From Sphingobacteriales bacterium (GTDB lineage Bacteria > Bacteroidota > Bacteroidia > Chitinophagales > Saprospiraceae), in NCBI GenBank assembly GCA_900299495.1, contig OMKD01000273.1, positions 1 through 37,371 on the forward strand: 37,371 nt of DNA, in the 5' to 3' direction. Position numbers and translations under genes: made by a program. Positions within the stretch are counted from its first letter, which is position 1, and every line of letters starts with the position of its first letter. Under the pieces are notes generated by a model. That model saw nothing but the letters and a program-made list of their open reading frames with translations, had not been told where the DNA came from and searched no databases. Below are positions 1 to 8,912 of the stretch, piece after piece.

Positions 1-827
1 GCTAAGATTAGTACCATACCTCCAAGACCATTAAAGACCTGTAAGGCCAGGACTAAGCCAAGACCAGAATTTTGAATTCCAGTTTCAATAGCAATAGCTC
101 TTGAGTTCTTTTTGCTCAACTTGAATAGTCTTGGAATCTGATATCCACCAAGTAATGCCAGTCCATTGTGGATAAGTACAATAAAGAAGACGGTGTGCAG
201 ATAATCCTGCATTTTACTGTAGTTATTAACCAATGCAACTGTTACAAACCCAAGAAAGATCAACATGGAGATATTCGCAATTGGTTTTTTGATCTTCTCT
301 GTCAGTTTGGGGTATTTATGGTTTATAAACATACCTGCGGAAACAGGGATGAATATCAGGAAAATAACCGTTTTGATTATCTTCTCTGGATCTACATTCA
401 GGGTTTGTAGCAATTCAGAAGTGATCGGATTTATACTTGCCCAAAAGCTGAAAGCAATAGGAGTCAGGATAATCGCAGATGCGGTGGTAAAAGAGGTTAA
501 TAAAACCGAAAGAGCTGCATTTCCTTTTGACAAGTGAACCATAAAGTTAGAGACCGATCCTCCCGGGCACACCGATACGAGTACCATGCCAAGTGCAATG
601 GATGCATATGGTTTTATTACAGCAATAAGCCCAAGGGTAAGTAGTGGTAGAAATATGTACTCACTAAAAAGACCAATAAGTGGAATTTTTGGAGCTTTAA
701 ATAATTGTTGGAAGTCTTTGACTTTGATATCAAGTGCAACTCCGAACATCAGAAAAGCAAGGATAATATTTAATACAAACAGATTGCTATCATCAAAATT
801 GATGACAATATCATCGATATTGGTCAT
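1..827 (-). CDS. Bile acid:sodium symporter family (BASS/SBF) transporter, C-terminus cut by window edge
   Basis: This is a partial gene: 275 codons read on the minus strand from the ATG at 827-825 with no stop before position 1. An in-frame TAA 15 bases upstream of the ATG fixes the start. The protein is a chain of hydrophobic segments with family hallmarks: FGVALDI (residues 28-34), CPGGSVSN (87-94), and ETGIQNSGLGL from residue 248, which matches the conserved crossover region of Na+-coupled SBF carriers. The family moves organic anions such as bile acids, pantoate or pyruvate across the inner membrane with sodium. The substrate cannot be told from the sequence. It lies 51 bases downstream of the metallophosphoesterase gene on the same strand, so the two may be cotranscribed. 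Confidence 0.9.
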   Translation of the reverse strand, partial: MTNIDDIVINFDDSNLFVLNIILAFLMFGVALDIKVKDFQQLFKAPKIPLIGLFSEYIFLPLLTLGLIAVIKPYASIALGMVLVSVCPGGSVSNFMVHLSKGNAALSVLLTSFTTASAIILTPIAFSFWASINPITSELLQTLNVDPEKIIKTVIFLIFIPVSAGMFINHKYPKLTEKIKKPIANISMLIFLGFVTVALVNNYSKMQDYLHTVFFIVLIHNGLALLGGYQIPRLFKLSKKNSRAIAIETGIQNSGLGLVLALQVFNGLGGMVLIL

Positions 828-878
828 TGGTATACTTGTTTAAAACCAATATACAAAAGACAGCGGAATTGGCAAGAT

Positions 879-1748
879 TTAGTTTTTGATGATATTTAAA
901 AAGTCAACTATGCTTTGATCTTCTTGTTTGAGTACATCTTCAATGGAACTCTTGGAAATCAACTCCTCTGCTTGGGCTTTTTGCTTTACCTCAAATCCAT
1001 CATACAACGCAGAATCCATGAAATTAAAAACAGTCCATTTGTGATTGTCGTATTCCAGACTTGTAAGGCTTTCCACCCAATCACCCGAATTCAAATAGTG
1101 TACCTTGCCATTTGGTGTATCTTCAATCCTGTTCGCACTTTCGTGTATATGCCCACAAATCACATAATCATAGCCTTGCTTTGCTGCCAGATTACAAGCT
1201 AGTTTTTCAAAGTCTCCAATGAATTTCACCGCTTTCTTAACACTACTCTTGATCTTTCTGGAAAAGGACATTTTAGGATAACCAAGTTTTACTCTGATAT
1301 TGTTTACCCATCTGTTTAAGACAATAAGCCAGTCATAACCCTTGCCTCCCATTTTAGCAAGTAAAGGAGATATCCTTACTGAAGCGTCGAATACATCACC
1401 ATGGAATATCCAATATTTTTCATTGTTCAAGCGAAGAATTAACTTGTCTCTAAGATGAATGTTACCAAGTGAAACATCAGAAAAACTGCGTAATCGATCA
1501 TCATGATTACCGGTAATGTAGAAGACCTTGGTTCCATTTGTGGACATCTTGATGATCTTCTGAATAACCTTTAAATGTGATTCAGGGAAATAACTTTTTT
1601 TGAATTGCCAAAAATCAATGAAATCACCATTTATAATAAGTGTCTCGACCTCTATGCTATTCAGGTATGCTAGCAACTCGTCTGCGTGACATCCATAAGT
1701 CCCTAAATGGATATCTGAAATTACGACTAAGGGCAAGATTCTTTTCAC
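879..1748 (-). CDS. UDP-2,3-diacylglucosamine diphosphatase-like calcineurin-fold metallophosphoesterase
   Basis: The 289-residue protein carries the full set of calcineurin-fold metal-binding motifs in order: SDIHLG (Asp12, His14), NGDFIDFW (Asp42), TGNHDD (Asn81, His82), FHGDVFD (about residue 116) and CGHIHES (about residue 201). The HGD-x-FD motif followed by a long basic segment is typical of the LpxH-like group, which cleaves UDP-2,3-diacylglucosamine to lipid X in lipid A synthesis at the inner membrane. It is longer than E. coli LpxH (about 240 residues) and belongs to the LpxH2-like branch, so activity on the lipid A precursor is inferred from the family, not shown. It diverges from dnaE across 210 bases and is followed on its own strand by the BASS carrier gene. 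Confidence 0.85.
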   Translation of the reverse strand: MKRILPLVVISDIHLGTYGCHADELLAYLNSIEVETLIINGDFIDFWQFKKSYFPESHLKVIQKIIKMSTNGTKVFYITGNHDDRLRSFSDVSLGNIHLRDKLILRLNNEKYWIFHGDVFDASVRISPLLAKMGGKGYDWLIVLNRWVNNIRVKLGYPKMSFSRKIKSSVKKAVKFIGDFEKLACNLAAKQGYDYVICGHIHESANRIEDTPNGKVHYLNSGDWVESLTSLEYDNHKWTVFNFMDSALYDGFEVKQKAQAEELISKSSIEDVLKQEDQSIVDFLNIIKN

Positions 1749-1958
1749 TTAATTTCTATATTTTCTGCAAAGGTGCTATTGTATTGTTAACTGATTGTGA
1801 ATGGATTGTTATGATTGTATAAAATATCTTGAAACCAACCACCACATGTAAGTTGTTAAATACATTGGAGGGTCTAATTTGACTTTGTCTAAGTCTCCTA
1901 AAAGGCCTATATTAGGGATTCCGAATCTCCTAATTTTTACCATACAATCTATCTCAGC
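1749..1958. other. Intergenic region between divergent phosphoesterase and dnaE genes
   Basis: This AT-rich spacer must hold promoters for both divergent genes. The heptamer CTCCTAA occurs twice, near 1895 and 1925, just upstream of dnaE. I see no clean TTG/TAnnTTTG promoter pair, tRNA or hairpin terminator here. Confidence 0.4.
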
Positions 1959-4900
1959 ATGCAAGACTTTTTACACCTTCATTGTCATACTCAGTTTTCT
2001 CTCCTCGATGGTGCCAGCGAGATCGGTGCCATGATGGATAAAGTAAAGGCTGATGGTCAAAAAGGTGTTGCTCTTACCGATCACGGTAACATGTTTGGTG
2101 CCTTCAAGTTTGTTGCAGAAGCGGAGCGTAGAGATCTTAAGCCGATCATAGGTTGTGAGTTCTATTTGGTAGAGGATCGTCATCGTAAGGCATTTTCCAG
2201 AGCCAAGAATGAAAAAGACAAACGATACCATCAACTTTTATTGGCTAAGAATCAAAAAGGATATGAGAATCTATCTAAGCTTTGTTCTCTTGGTTTTATC
2301 GAAGGTTTGTATTCTAAATTTCCAAGAATTGATAAAGAGCTACTAGATAAATATAGCGAAGGCTTGATTGCAACCAGTTGTTGTATTGGTGCAGAGATTC
2401 CGCAGGCCTTTATGCATGGCCAAGATGAAAAAGCAGAGGAATTGTGTAAGTGGTGGATGGAGCGTTTTGGCGATGATTTTTACATTGAAATTCAAAGACA
2501 CCGTGGTCTTGAAAATATAGATGGCTTAGGTATCAGTCAGGAAGATATCAACCAAAAACTAATTGCACTTGCAAAGAAGTACAACCTAAAAGTGATTTGT
2601 ACGAATGATGCGCACTATGTGGAAGAAGAGGATTGGACGCCGCATGATATTTTGCTTTGTGTAAACACTGGAGCTTTATTAGAGGAAAGCAAACGATTCA
2701 AATTCCCTTCTTCAGATTTCTTCATGAAGACTAAAGCGGAGATGAATCAACTTTTCGGTGATGTACCCGCAGCTCTTGATAATACCTTGGAGATCTATGA
2801 TAAGGTTGATAAAGTAACCTTGGTTAGAGATGTATTACTTCCTGCATTCCCATTGCCTCAGCAATTCAAAACACAGGATGATTTCCTTAGGCATATCACC
2901 TTTGAAGGTGCAAGGAAAAGATACAAGACAATTACGCCTGAGATTGAGGAGCGCCTTAACTTTGAGTTGAAAGTTATTGAAAATTCAGGGTATCCCGGAT
3001 ACTTCCTGATTGTACAAGATTTTACTACTACAGCAAGAGAAATGGGCGTTTCGGTAGGACCAGGACGTGGTTCTGCGGCAGGTTCAGCTGTTGCATATTG
3101 TATTGGTATTACGAACGTGGATCCCATTAAGTATGATCTACTATTTGAACGTTTTCTGAATCCGGAAAGGGTATCACTTCCCGATATTGATATTGATTTT
3201 GATGATGAAGGTCGTCAAAAGGTAATCGATTATGTAATCGATAAATATGGTCAAAACCAGGTGGCACAAATTGTTACCTATGGTACTATGGCTGCAAAAT
3301 CCTCTATTCGTGATGTAGGTCGTGTAATGGATATTCCGCTTCCTGAAGTAGATCGGGTAGCAAAAGTATTCCCTCAGAATATGAAAGCTTCATTGGGGAA
3401 AGTACTTGCTGACGGAGACATTGATCCTAAGTTGAAAGGAGCGATGAATGCAGAGGATATTGAAAAAGCCTATCAGTTTAGATCCTTGGCAGATGGTCAG
3501 GATCAGGTAGGAGAGATGTTGCGATTGGCGAAAAAGCTGGAAGGTTCCGTTCGAAATACCGGTATTCACGCTTGTGGTGTGGTTATTACACCGGATGATA
3601 TTACCAAATATGTTCCAGTAAAGGTGGATAAGGGATCCAATATGCTGATCTCGCAATTTGATAACTCAGTAGCTGAGATTGCCGGATTATTGAAAATGGA
3701 TTTCTTGGGGCTTAAGACCCTGACCGTGATTAAAAACGCAATCAAGATCGTTGCAAAAACCAAGGGCATAGAAATCGATCCCGATGATATTCCTTTGGAT
3801 GATGAAAAGACCTATGAGCTTTTCCAGCGAGGAGAAACGATTGGTATCTTCCAGTACGAGTCCGCTGGTATGCAGAAGTATATGAAAGAGTTGATTCCAA
3901 CTACTTTCGAGGATCTTATTGCAATGAATGCCTTATATCGTCCTGGACCGCTGGAATATATTCCAGAGTTCATTAACCGTAAACACGGTCGCTCTCCAAT
4001 CGTGTATGATTTGGATGATATGCAGGAGTATCTACAAGGGACTTACGGTATTACAGTCTATCAGGAGCAGGTGATGCTTCTATCCCAAAAGTTAGCAAAC
4101 TTTACCAAGGGTCAGGCAGATATGCTGCGTAAGGCCATGGGTAAAAAGAAAAAGAAACTGATTGATCAGTTACACCCGCTTTTCATCGAAGGAGGTGAAA
4201 AAAATGGTCATGATAAACAAAAATTGGAAAAAGTTTGGAAGGATTGGGAGGCATTTGCATCCTATGCCTTCAACAAGTCTCACTCTACCTGTTATGCTTT
4301 TGTAGCATTCCAAACGGCTTATCTGAAAGCACACCACCCAGCTGAATTTATGGCGGCAGTGCTTACGAACAACAAGAGTGATATCTCTAAGGTGACCTTC
4401 TTCCTAAAAGAATGTAAGCGCATGGGATTGACTGTGCTTGGACCAGATATCAATGAGTCTTACTCGGACTTCTCCGTAAATCAGGAAGGACAAATACGTT
4501 TTGGTCTGACAGCTCTTAAAGGAGTAGGAGAGGGACCTGTTTCGGAGATTCTGACTGAACGTAAAGAAAATGGAGGTTTTGTTTCTGTTTACGACATGGT
4601 TAGGAGATTGGCAATGGGTTCTGTGAACAAAAGGGTGATGGAATCCTTGGTACTTGGTGGAGCCTTCGATCGATTTGAGGAACTTCCAAGATCCGTATAC
4701 TTTGAGGAGTCTGATAAATATTCTACTTATCTGGAGCATCTTTTGAAATATGGTGCAGCTTATAAGAATCAAGCAAAGGAAGCAGTAACTTCTTTGTTTG
4801 GAGGTTCTGATGAAATTATGATTCCTGAACCGAAATTGCCAAAGATCAATCCTTGGCCATTGATCGAGAAGTTGAATAAAGAAAAGGAAGTGACAGGAAT

Positions 4901-5492
4901 CTTTATTTCAGGTCACCCTTTGGATGATTTCCGTGTAGAGATCGATCAGTTTACCAACATGAGTCTTGAGCAGGTTATGAACTCTACTTCTAAGGATATC
5001 AAAATTGCGGGTATTGTTCAGGAGGCTCAACATCGTATCTCTCAGAAGGGAACGGGTTGGGGTAAGTTTGTTATTCAGGATTTTAATGGATCTCTTGAAT
5101 TTGTACTTTTTAAAGAGGACTACCAGAATTTCAAAGCATTATTAGAAGTTGGTCAGAGTCTATTCTTGAAAGGTGGAATGGAAAAACGCTGGAACAGTAA
5201 TGAGATGCAGTTCAAAGTTCGTGAGGTTTCCCTACTTGAATCTGTAGGTCAGGATATGACCAATTCTATCAAAATAAATATAGCTGTCGAACGTTTAACC
5301 GATGAGCTTATTGATGAGTTAGAAACACTTGTGAAGACCAAAAAAGGACAACATAAACTAAGATTCCAATTAATTGATAGTGTGAATCGTCAAAAGCTAC
5401 AAATGTACTCTAAGGAATACCTTGTTGAAGTAGATAACGATTTTGTTATCGGACTGGAGAAGCTTGGTTTAAAATATAAGATTAATGGTTAG
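1959..5492 (+). CDS. dnaE: DNA polymerase III subunit alpha (replicative polymerase)
   Basis: This is the catalytic subunit of the replicative DNA polymerase, 1177 residues, close to the E. coli length. Domains in order: an N-terminal PHP domain (HCH at 8-10, Asp17, TDHGN at 40-44, Glu67, His91, then SCC and NDAHY); the C-family polymerase core with the glycine-rich GPGRGSAAGS loop; PDIDIDFDD carrying catalytic Asp409 and Asp411; the third aspartate, Asp581, in KMDFLGL; a helix-hairpin-helix region with FNKSHSTCYA; and an OB-fold near residues 1010-1080. The PHP metal ligands look intact, unlike E. coli, which suggests the PHP domain may be able to proofread; that is inference. Its last 8 bases overlap the start of the next gene, pointing to translational coupling. 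Confidence 0.97.
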   Translation: MQDFLHLHCHTQFSLLDGASEIGAMMDKVKADGQKGVALTDHGNMFGAFKFVAEAERRDLKPIIGCEFYLVEDRHRKAFSRAKNEKDKRYHQLLLAKNQKGYENLSKLCSLGFIEGLYSKFPRIDKELLDKYSEGLIATSCCIGAEIPQAFMHGQDEKAEELCKWWMERFGDDFYIEIQRHRGLENIDGLGISQEDINQKLIALAKKYNLKVICTNDAHYVEEEDWTPHDILLCVNTGALLEESKRFKFPSSDFFMKTKAEMNQLFGDVPAALDNTLEIYDKVDKVTLVRDVLLPAFPLPQQFKTQDDFLRHITFEGARKRYKTITPEIEERLNFELKVIENSGYPGYFLIVQDFTTTAREMGVSVGPGRGSAAGSAVAYCIGITNVDPIKYDLLFERFLNPERVSLPDIDIDFDDEGRQKVIDYVIDKYGQNQVAQIVTYGTMAAKSSIRDVGRVMDIPLPEVDRVAKVFPQNMKASLGKVLADGDIDPKLKGAMNAEDIEKAYQFRSLADGQDQVGEMLRLAKKLEGSVRNTGIHACGVVITPDDITKYVPVKVDKGSNMLISQFDNSVAEIAGLLKMDFLGLKTLTVIKNAIKIVAKTKGIEIDPDDIPLDDEKTYELFQRGETIGIFQYESAGMQKYMKELIPTTFEDLIAMNALYRPGPLEYIPEFINRKHGRSPIVYDLDDMQEYLQGTYGITVYQEQVMLLSQKLANFTKGQADMLRKAMGKKKKKLIDQLHPLFIEGGEKNGHDKQKLEKVWKDWEAFASYAFNKSHSTCYAFVAFQTAYLKAHHPAEFMAAVLTNNKSDISKVTFFLKECKRMGLTVLGPDINESYSDFSVNQEGQIRFGLTALKGVGEGPVSEILTERKENGGFVSVYDMVRRLAMGSVNKRVMESLVLGGAFDRFEELPRSVYFEESDKYSTYLEHLLKYGAAYKNQAKEAVTSLFGGSDEIMIPEPKLPKINPWPLIEKLNKEKEVTGIFISGHPLDDFRVEIDQFTNMSLEQVMNSTSKDIKIAGIVQEAQHRISQKGTGWGKFVIQDFNGSLEFVLFKEDYQNFKALLEVGQSLFLKGGMEKRWNSNEMQFKVREVSLLESVGQDMTNSIKINIAVERLTDELIDELETLVKTKKGQHKLRFQLIDSVNRQKLQMYSKEYLVEVDNDFVIGLEKLGLKYKING

Positions 5493-5967
5493 ATATTTTT
5501 TAATAGCTCTATTTGGATGTATTGGCTTCTTTGCACAAGCTCAAGAAGTAGTTGTAGTAAAGAAATTTGCTGAAATTGAGAACATGTTCAATTCAAAATC
5601 AGAAGAGGTACATGTGATCAATTTTTGGGCAACTTGGTGTGGCCCTTGTGTGGCTGAATTACCCTATTTTGTTGAAGCTAGTACCACGTTCAAGAATAAG
5701 AATGTAAAGTTTTCTTTTATTTCCTTGGATTTTAAGAACCAATACGAGTCAAAATTATTACCCTTCCTTGAGAAAAATCCACTGCCTGGTGATCAATATA
5801 ATCTTTGGGATATGGACTATAATGCCTGGATAGACAAGGTCAGTCCGGAATGGTCAGGTGCAATACCTGTTACCGTTATTATGGGGCCAAAAGGCAAGCT
5901 TGTGGCAACAAGTAGTTTTGAATCCAGTGAAGAGCTGAATGATCTGATTCTTCAGGCCCTCAAATAA
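5485..5967 (+). CDS. Secreted TlpA/ResA-like thioredoxin-fold protein
   Basis: A 160-residue protein with an N-terminal signal peptide (hydrophobic residues 4-17, likely cut after AQA at 17-19) and a thioredoxin fold with WATWCGPC, redox cysteines 52 and 55, and a cis-proline segment GAIPVTV near residue 127. TlpA/ResA-like proteins act in the periplasm as thiol-disulfide reductases, for example in cytochrome c maturation or protein folding. The start ATG lies inside the last codons of dnaE (8-base overlap), so it is probably translated by coupling with dnaE although the functions are unrelated. The partner protein is not evident; the next gene encodes another exported thioredoxin-fold protein. 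Confidence 0.9.
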   Translation: MVRYFLIALFGCIGFFAQAQEVVVVKKFAEIENMFNSKSEEVHVINFWATWCGPCVAELPYFVEASTTFKNKNVKFSFISLDFKNQYESKLLPFLEKNPLPGDQYNLWDMDYNAWIDKVSPEWSGAIPVTVIMGPKGKLVATSSFESSEELNDLILQALK

Positions 5968-6077
5968 GAGATAATACAGATTAGACAATAATTAGCTTTC
6001 TAAATCGTTTTAAAACTTGCTAAAGCTAAATGCTGTTAGTAAATTGATAATCTGTTAGATTTCAAACACAAATAATT

Positions 6078-6686
6078 ATGAGAACAAAACTTTCTTTAGT
6101 TTTTTTAGCAGGTCTTGTGGGACTGCTGTTTAGCTCCTTTGTAGAAGGAGGATTAAAGGTTGGAGATACTGCTCCTGATTTTAAATTGAAAAATATTGAT
6201 GGGCAGATGATGTCACTTGCAGATATAGATGATGCCGAAGGTTATATAGTAGTTTTTACTTGTAATACTTGCCCTTTCTCTGTAAAGTATGAGGATCGTA
6301 TCATTGCTGCCAATAAAAAATATGCATCAATGGGCTATCCTGTTGTAGCAATCAATCCAAATGATGCCAACAGAAGACCTGGAGATTCTTTTGAAGAGAT
6401 GAAAGTACGTGCTAAGGATAAAGGGTTTGATTTCCCTTATCTGTATGATGAAACACAGGAGATTGCAACAGCATATGGTGCAACGCATACACCACACGTT
6501 TATCTTTTGGATAAAAATAGAACGGTACAGTATATTGGTGCTATTGATAATAACGCAAATGATGCTCAAGAAGCAAGCGAGTTTTATCTTTCGGATGCTA
6601 TTTCAGCGCTAAAGGCAGGCAAGAAGCCTAGTCCTGATTTTACGAAAGCAGTTGGATGTACTATAAAGTGGAAATCCACTAACTAA
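6078..6686 (+). CDS. Exported peroxiredoxin/thioredoxin-like protein (AhpC/TSA fold) with CNTC motif
   Basis: A 202-residue protein with a hydrophobic N-terminus (residues 5-21) consistent with a signal peptide, then an AhpC/TSA-type thioredoxin fold: VGDTAPDFKLKN at 28-39, the redox motif FTCNTCPF with Cys62 and Cys65, and a THTPHVYLLD cis-Pro segment. This is the common 'thioredoxin family protein' whose CxTC-P-F motif resembles a peroxiredoxin with a CxxC pair; a role in periplasmic thiol redox or peroxide removal is family-based inference. It lies 110 bases behind the TlpA-like gene, enough for its own promoter, although none matches the consensus well. The hairpin at 6689-6721 ends it. 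Confidence 0.87.
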   Translation: MRTKLSLVFLAGLVGLLFSSFVEGGLKVGDTAPDFKLKNIDGQMMSLADIDDAEGYIVVFTCNTCPFSVKYEDRIIAANKKYASMGYPVVAINPNDANRRPGDSFEEMKVRAKDKGFDFPYLYDETQEIATAYGATHTPHVYLLDKNRTVQYIGAIDNNANDAQEASEFYLSDAISALKAGKKPSPDFTKAVGCTIKWKSTN

Positions 6687-6688
6687 AC

Positions 6689-6721
6689 AAAAAAAGGAGA
6701 GCGATTAGCTCTCCTTTTTTT
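6689..6721. terminator. Bidirectional rho-independent terminator between convergent genes
   Basis: Perfect GC stem GGAGAGC/GCTCTCC (6696-6702 with 6708-6714) around the five-base loop GATTA, flanked by seven A and seven T, so it works as a terminator in both directions. The stop codon of the minus-strand phosphopantetheinyl transferase (6705-6707) sits in the loop. Confidence 0.9.
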
Positions 6722-7352
6722 GTTCTGCTATGGCTATAAAGTAGTCTTCGATCTTTCGGCAGTGAATATCGAAGTCTGCTTTCAGATCATCTTTGATTAC
6801 CTTACCCAATCCACACCCTTTTTTTAAATCATTGGGTAATCGGGTCAGTTTTAGATCTCTTCTGAATTCAACCTTGCCATTTCCGTATGCCTTGAATAGG
6901 GCTTCTTTTGCTCCCCAGAAATGATGAACGATGTCAGTATTGATTTGACCATCATACCAGCCAAATTCTTCTTCAGAAATAAATTTCCCTTTTATACGTT
7001 CAAGTTTTGGATTCATCTGCTGTATATCTATCCCGACAAGTCGGTCCGAAAGTACAACTGCAACATAAGATGCCGAATGCGAAAGACTAATTTCATAGGC
7101 TCTATTCTGTAGAAAGGGCTTCCCACTTTTACTTATATCCAGAAATACACGCTGCTCTTCTCCTGTGGCAAGATGGAGTAAGTATCTGCATGCCAAAAAT
7201 TCCTTTCTTTTTGTTTCAATTAATTTATCATGGTATTCTTGCTCGAATTCATCCAAAACCAATTGATCCAGAAAGAATTCTTCCTCCTCGGTAATGTGCC
7301 AAATGAAATATTCTGAATACGGGCTTATTTTTTCTTTAACTATTAACGGCAT
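6705..7352 (-). CDS. 4'-phosphopantetheinyl transferase superfamily protein (Sfp-type)
   Basis: A 215-residue protein with the signature of Sfp-type transferases: SLSHSASYVAVVL, then VGIDIQ (Mg2+ ligands, about residues 106-111), and FWGAKEALFKAYG (about 147-159), whose W-x-x-KEA is the classic second motif. The family moves the phosphopantetheine arm of coenzyme A onto a serine of acyl or peptidyl carrier proteins in the cytoplasm. The length matches the Sfp type rather than the roughly 120-residue AcpS. No carrier protein or synthase is nearby, so the target is unknown; it may serve the fatty-acid ACP. It diverges from the WD40 gene with about 50 bases between the two starts. Confidence 0.92.
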   Translation of the reverse strand: MPLIVKEKISPYSEYFIWHITEEEEFFLDQLVLDEFEQEYHDKLIETKRKEFLACRYLLHLATGEEQRVFLDISKSGKPFLQNRAYEISLSHSASYVAVVLSDRLVGIDIQQMNPKLERIKGKFISEEEFGWYDGQINTDIVHHFWGAKEALFKAYGNGKVEFRRDLKLTRLPNDLKKGCGLGKVIKDDLKADFDIHCRKIEDYFIAIAEQKKES

Positions 7353-7404
7353 ATTGCTTATTTTCCATTATCCGAGAATTAATCGCTTGAATAATGACCA
7401 TACA

Positions 7405-8298
7405 ATGATACCCAAGTTTAGACATAAAAAACAATTTTTAGGCCATAATGGAGCAGTCTTCTGTTTGTCAAAAGATAGTTCTCGAGGATTTTATAGCTGT
7501 GGAAGCGATGGCATGTTGGTTCATTGGGAAGATCATAATAAGGAAGATGGCCGTTTGGTAGCACGTATCAATACTTCTGTATATGCAATGCTGTGTATAG
7601 CAGAGAAACAAGTTTTTCTTACTGGTAATCTGGATGGAAATCTACAATGGATTCAGGAGGGTGCAGAGCGATTTAATTTTAAAGCGCACACAAAAGGAAT
7701 CTATGCTATCGAGGATTTAGGCGATCGATTTTTAAGTCTTGGTGGAGATGGTCGGCTTGGAGTGTGGTCTTGGCAAAATCCAAAATCTCCTTTATTTATC
7801 CAGCTATCGGATAGTGCCCTTCGAACAGCCTTGTTTTCAAGAGTTGAAGATACGGTTTATATCGGATCCAGCGATGGAAACATCTATGTTTTGGATGCAA
7901 AATCAATGACGTTGATACACACTAAGGAAGAAGCTCATGCCAACTCTGTATTCACCCTTTGTTTATCTAAGGATGGTGCAACCTTGTTTAGTGGTTCGAG
8001 AGACAATTTTATTAAATGCTGGAATAGGAATGATTATGCCTTGGAACATGTTGTTCCTGCACATGCCGCTACAATCAATCATTTGGTAAATGGACCTAAT
8101 GAAGTTTTGATTAGTGCCGGTAGAGATAAAGAAATTCGAATTTGGAATGATCGTACCTTGGAGTTAAAACAAGTCCTTAAAGCTCCAAGAGATCAGGGAC
8201 ATGTCAATTCTGTGAACAGACTTCTATGGGATAATTCAGCATCCCTGCTATATTCTACAGGAGATGACAAGTCTATAATTTGTTGGGAAATAGAATGA
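7405..8298 (+). CDS. WD40 repeat beta-propeller protein
   Basis: I place the start at the ATG at 7405, giving 297 residues, because the first propeller blade follows directly (FLGHNGAVF...GSDGMLVHW) and the upstream in-frame ATG at 7294 would run into the divergent phosphopantetheinyl transferase gene. Recurrent WD40 blades are visible: GH/AH entry motifs and [S/G]xDxxIxxW ends such as SGSRDNFIKCW, SAGRDKEIRIW and STGDDKSIICW, consistent with one propeller of about seven blades. There is no signal peptide or membrane segment, so it is probably cytoplasmic. WD40 propellers are protein-binding scaffolds; the partner is unknown and no enzymatic domain is attached. Confidence 0.87.
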   Translation: MIPKFRHKKQFLGHNGAVFCLSKDSSRGFYSCGSDGMLVHWEDHNKEDGRLVARINTSVYAMLCIAEKQVFLTGNLDGNLQWIQEGAERFNFKAHTKGIYAIEDLGDRFLSLGGDGRLGVWSWQNPKSPLFIQLSDSALRTALFSRVEDTVYIGSSDGNIYVLDAKSMTLIHTKEEAHANSVFTLCLSKDGATLFSGSRDNFIKCWNRNDYALEHVVPAHAATINHLVNGPNEVLISAGRDKEIRIWNDRTLELKQVLKAPRDQGHVNSVNRLLWDNSASLLYSTGDDKSIICWEIE

Positions 8299-8359
8299 AT
8301 CCTTTAATTTCAAATTAATTTCTTTGTAATATTAAACTAAAATACTTAATTGAAAACAG

Positions 8360-8896
8360 ATGATACTTTCAGATAAGAAAATCCTTGAAGCAATTGAAGA
8401 TGGTCAAATTGTTATCGAACCCTTTGACAGATCCTGTCTGGGAACAAATTCTTATGATGTGCATCTAGGTAAACATCTTGCCTTATATCGTGACCAAATC
8501 CTTGATGCAAAGAAACACAATGAGGTTGAACATTTTGAAATCCCGGAGGAGGGATATGTACTGGAACCTGGTACCCTGTATCTTGGTGTAACTGAAGAGT
8601 ATACGGAGACCCATAATTCTGTTCCATTTCTTGAAGGTAAATCCTCAGTAGGTCGATTGGGAATTGATATCCATGCAACTGCTGGAAAAGGAGATGTTGG
8701 CTTTTGTAATACATGGACCCTTGAAATTTCGGTTACGCAAAAAGTCCGTGTTTATGCGGGAATGCCTATTGGTCAGTTAATCTATTTTATGGTAGAGGGT
8801 GACATTGAAAATTACTACAACAAGAAGAAAAACGCGAAATACAACACCAGAACTATACTTCCGGTAGAGAGTATGATGTGGAAAAATAAATTCTAG
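8360..8896 (+). CDS. dcd: dCTP deaminase
   Basis: A 178-residue trimeric dUTPase-fold enzyme that deaminates dCTP to dUTP, feeding dTMP synthesis. Visible signatures are the N-terminal LSDKKILEAIEDG, CLGTNSYDVHLG, the nucleotide-binding LEGKSSVGRLGI, GKGDVGFCNTWTLEI with the candidate catalytic glutamate, and GMPIGQLIYF. The sequence follows the pattern usual for Bacteroidota dCTP deaminases right to the VESMMWKNKF end. Whether it also has the dUTPase step of bifunctional Dcd-Dut enzymes cannot be told. A TTTCTTTG-like -7 element lies near 8320-8327. The helicase gene follows 16 bases later. Confidence 0.94.
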   Translation: MILSDKKILEAIEDGQIVIEPFDRSCLGTNSYDVHLGKHLALYRDQILDAKKHNEVEHFEIPEEGYVLEPGTLYLGVTEEYTETHNSVPFLEGKSSVGRLGIDIHATAGKGDVGFCNTWTLEISVTQKVRVYAGMPIGQLIYFMVEGDIENYYNKKKNAKYNTRTILPVESMMWKNKF

Positions 8897-8912
8897 AATT
8901 TAAGAGTACCAA

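Noticed and set aside
168-843. Three plus-strand open frames of 80-90 codons at the left edge
   Set aside because: They lie antisense to a well-supported BASS transporter whose family motifs are on the minus strand.
4404-4772. 122-codon minus-strand open frame inside dnaE
   Set aside because: dnaE motifs run through this stretch in the plus strand; the antisense frame has no family signature.
7294-7404. Upstream in-frame start for the WD40 gene
   Set aside because: It would overlap the divergent phosphopantetheinyl transferase start and adds residues unrelated to the propeller.
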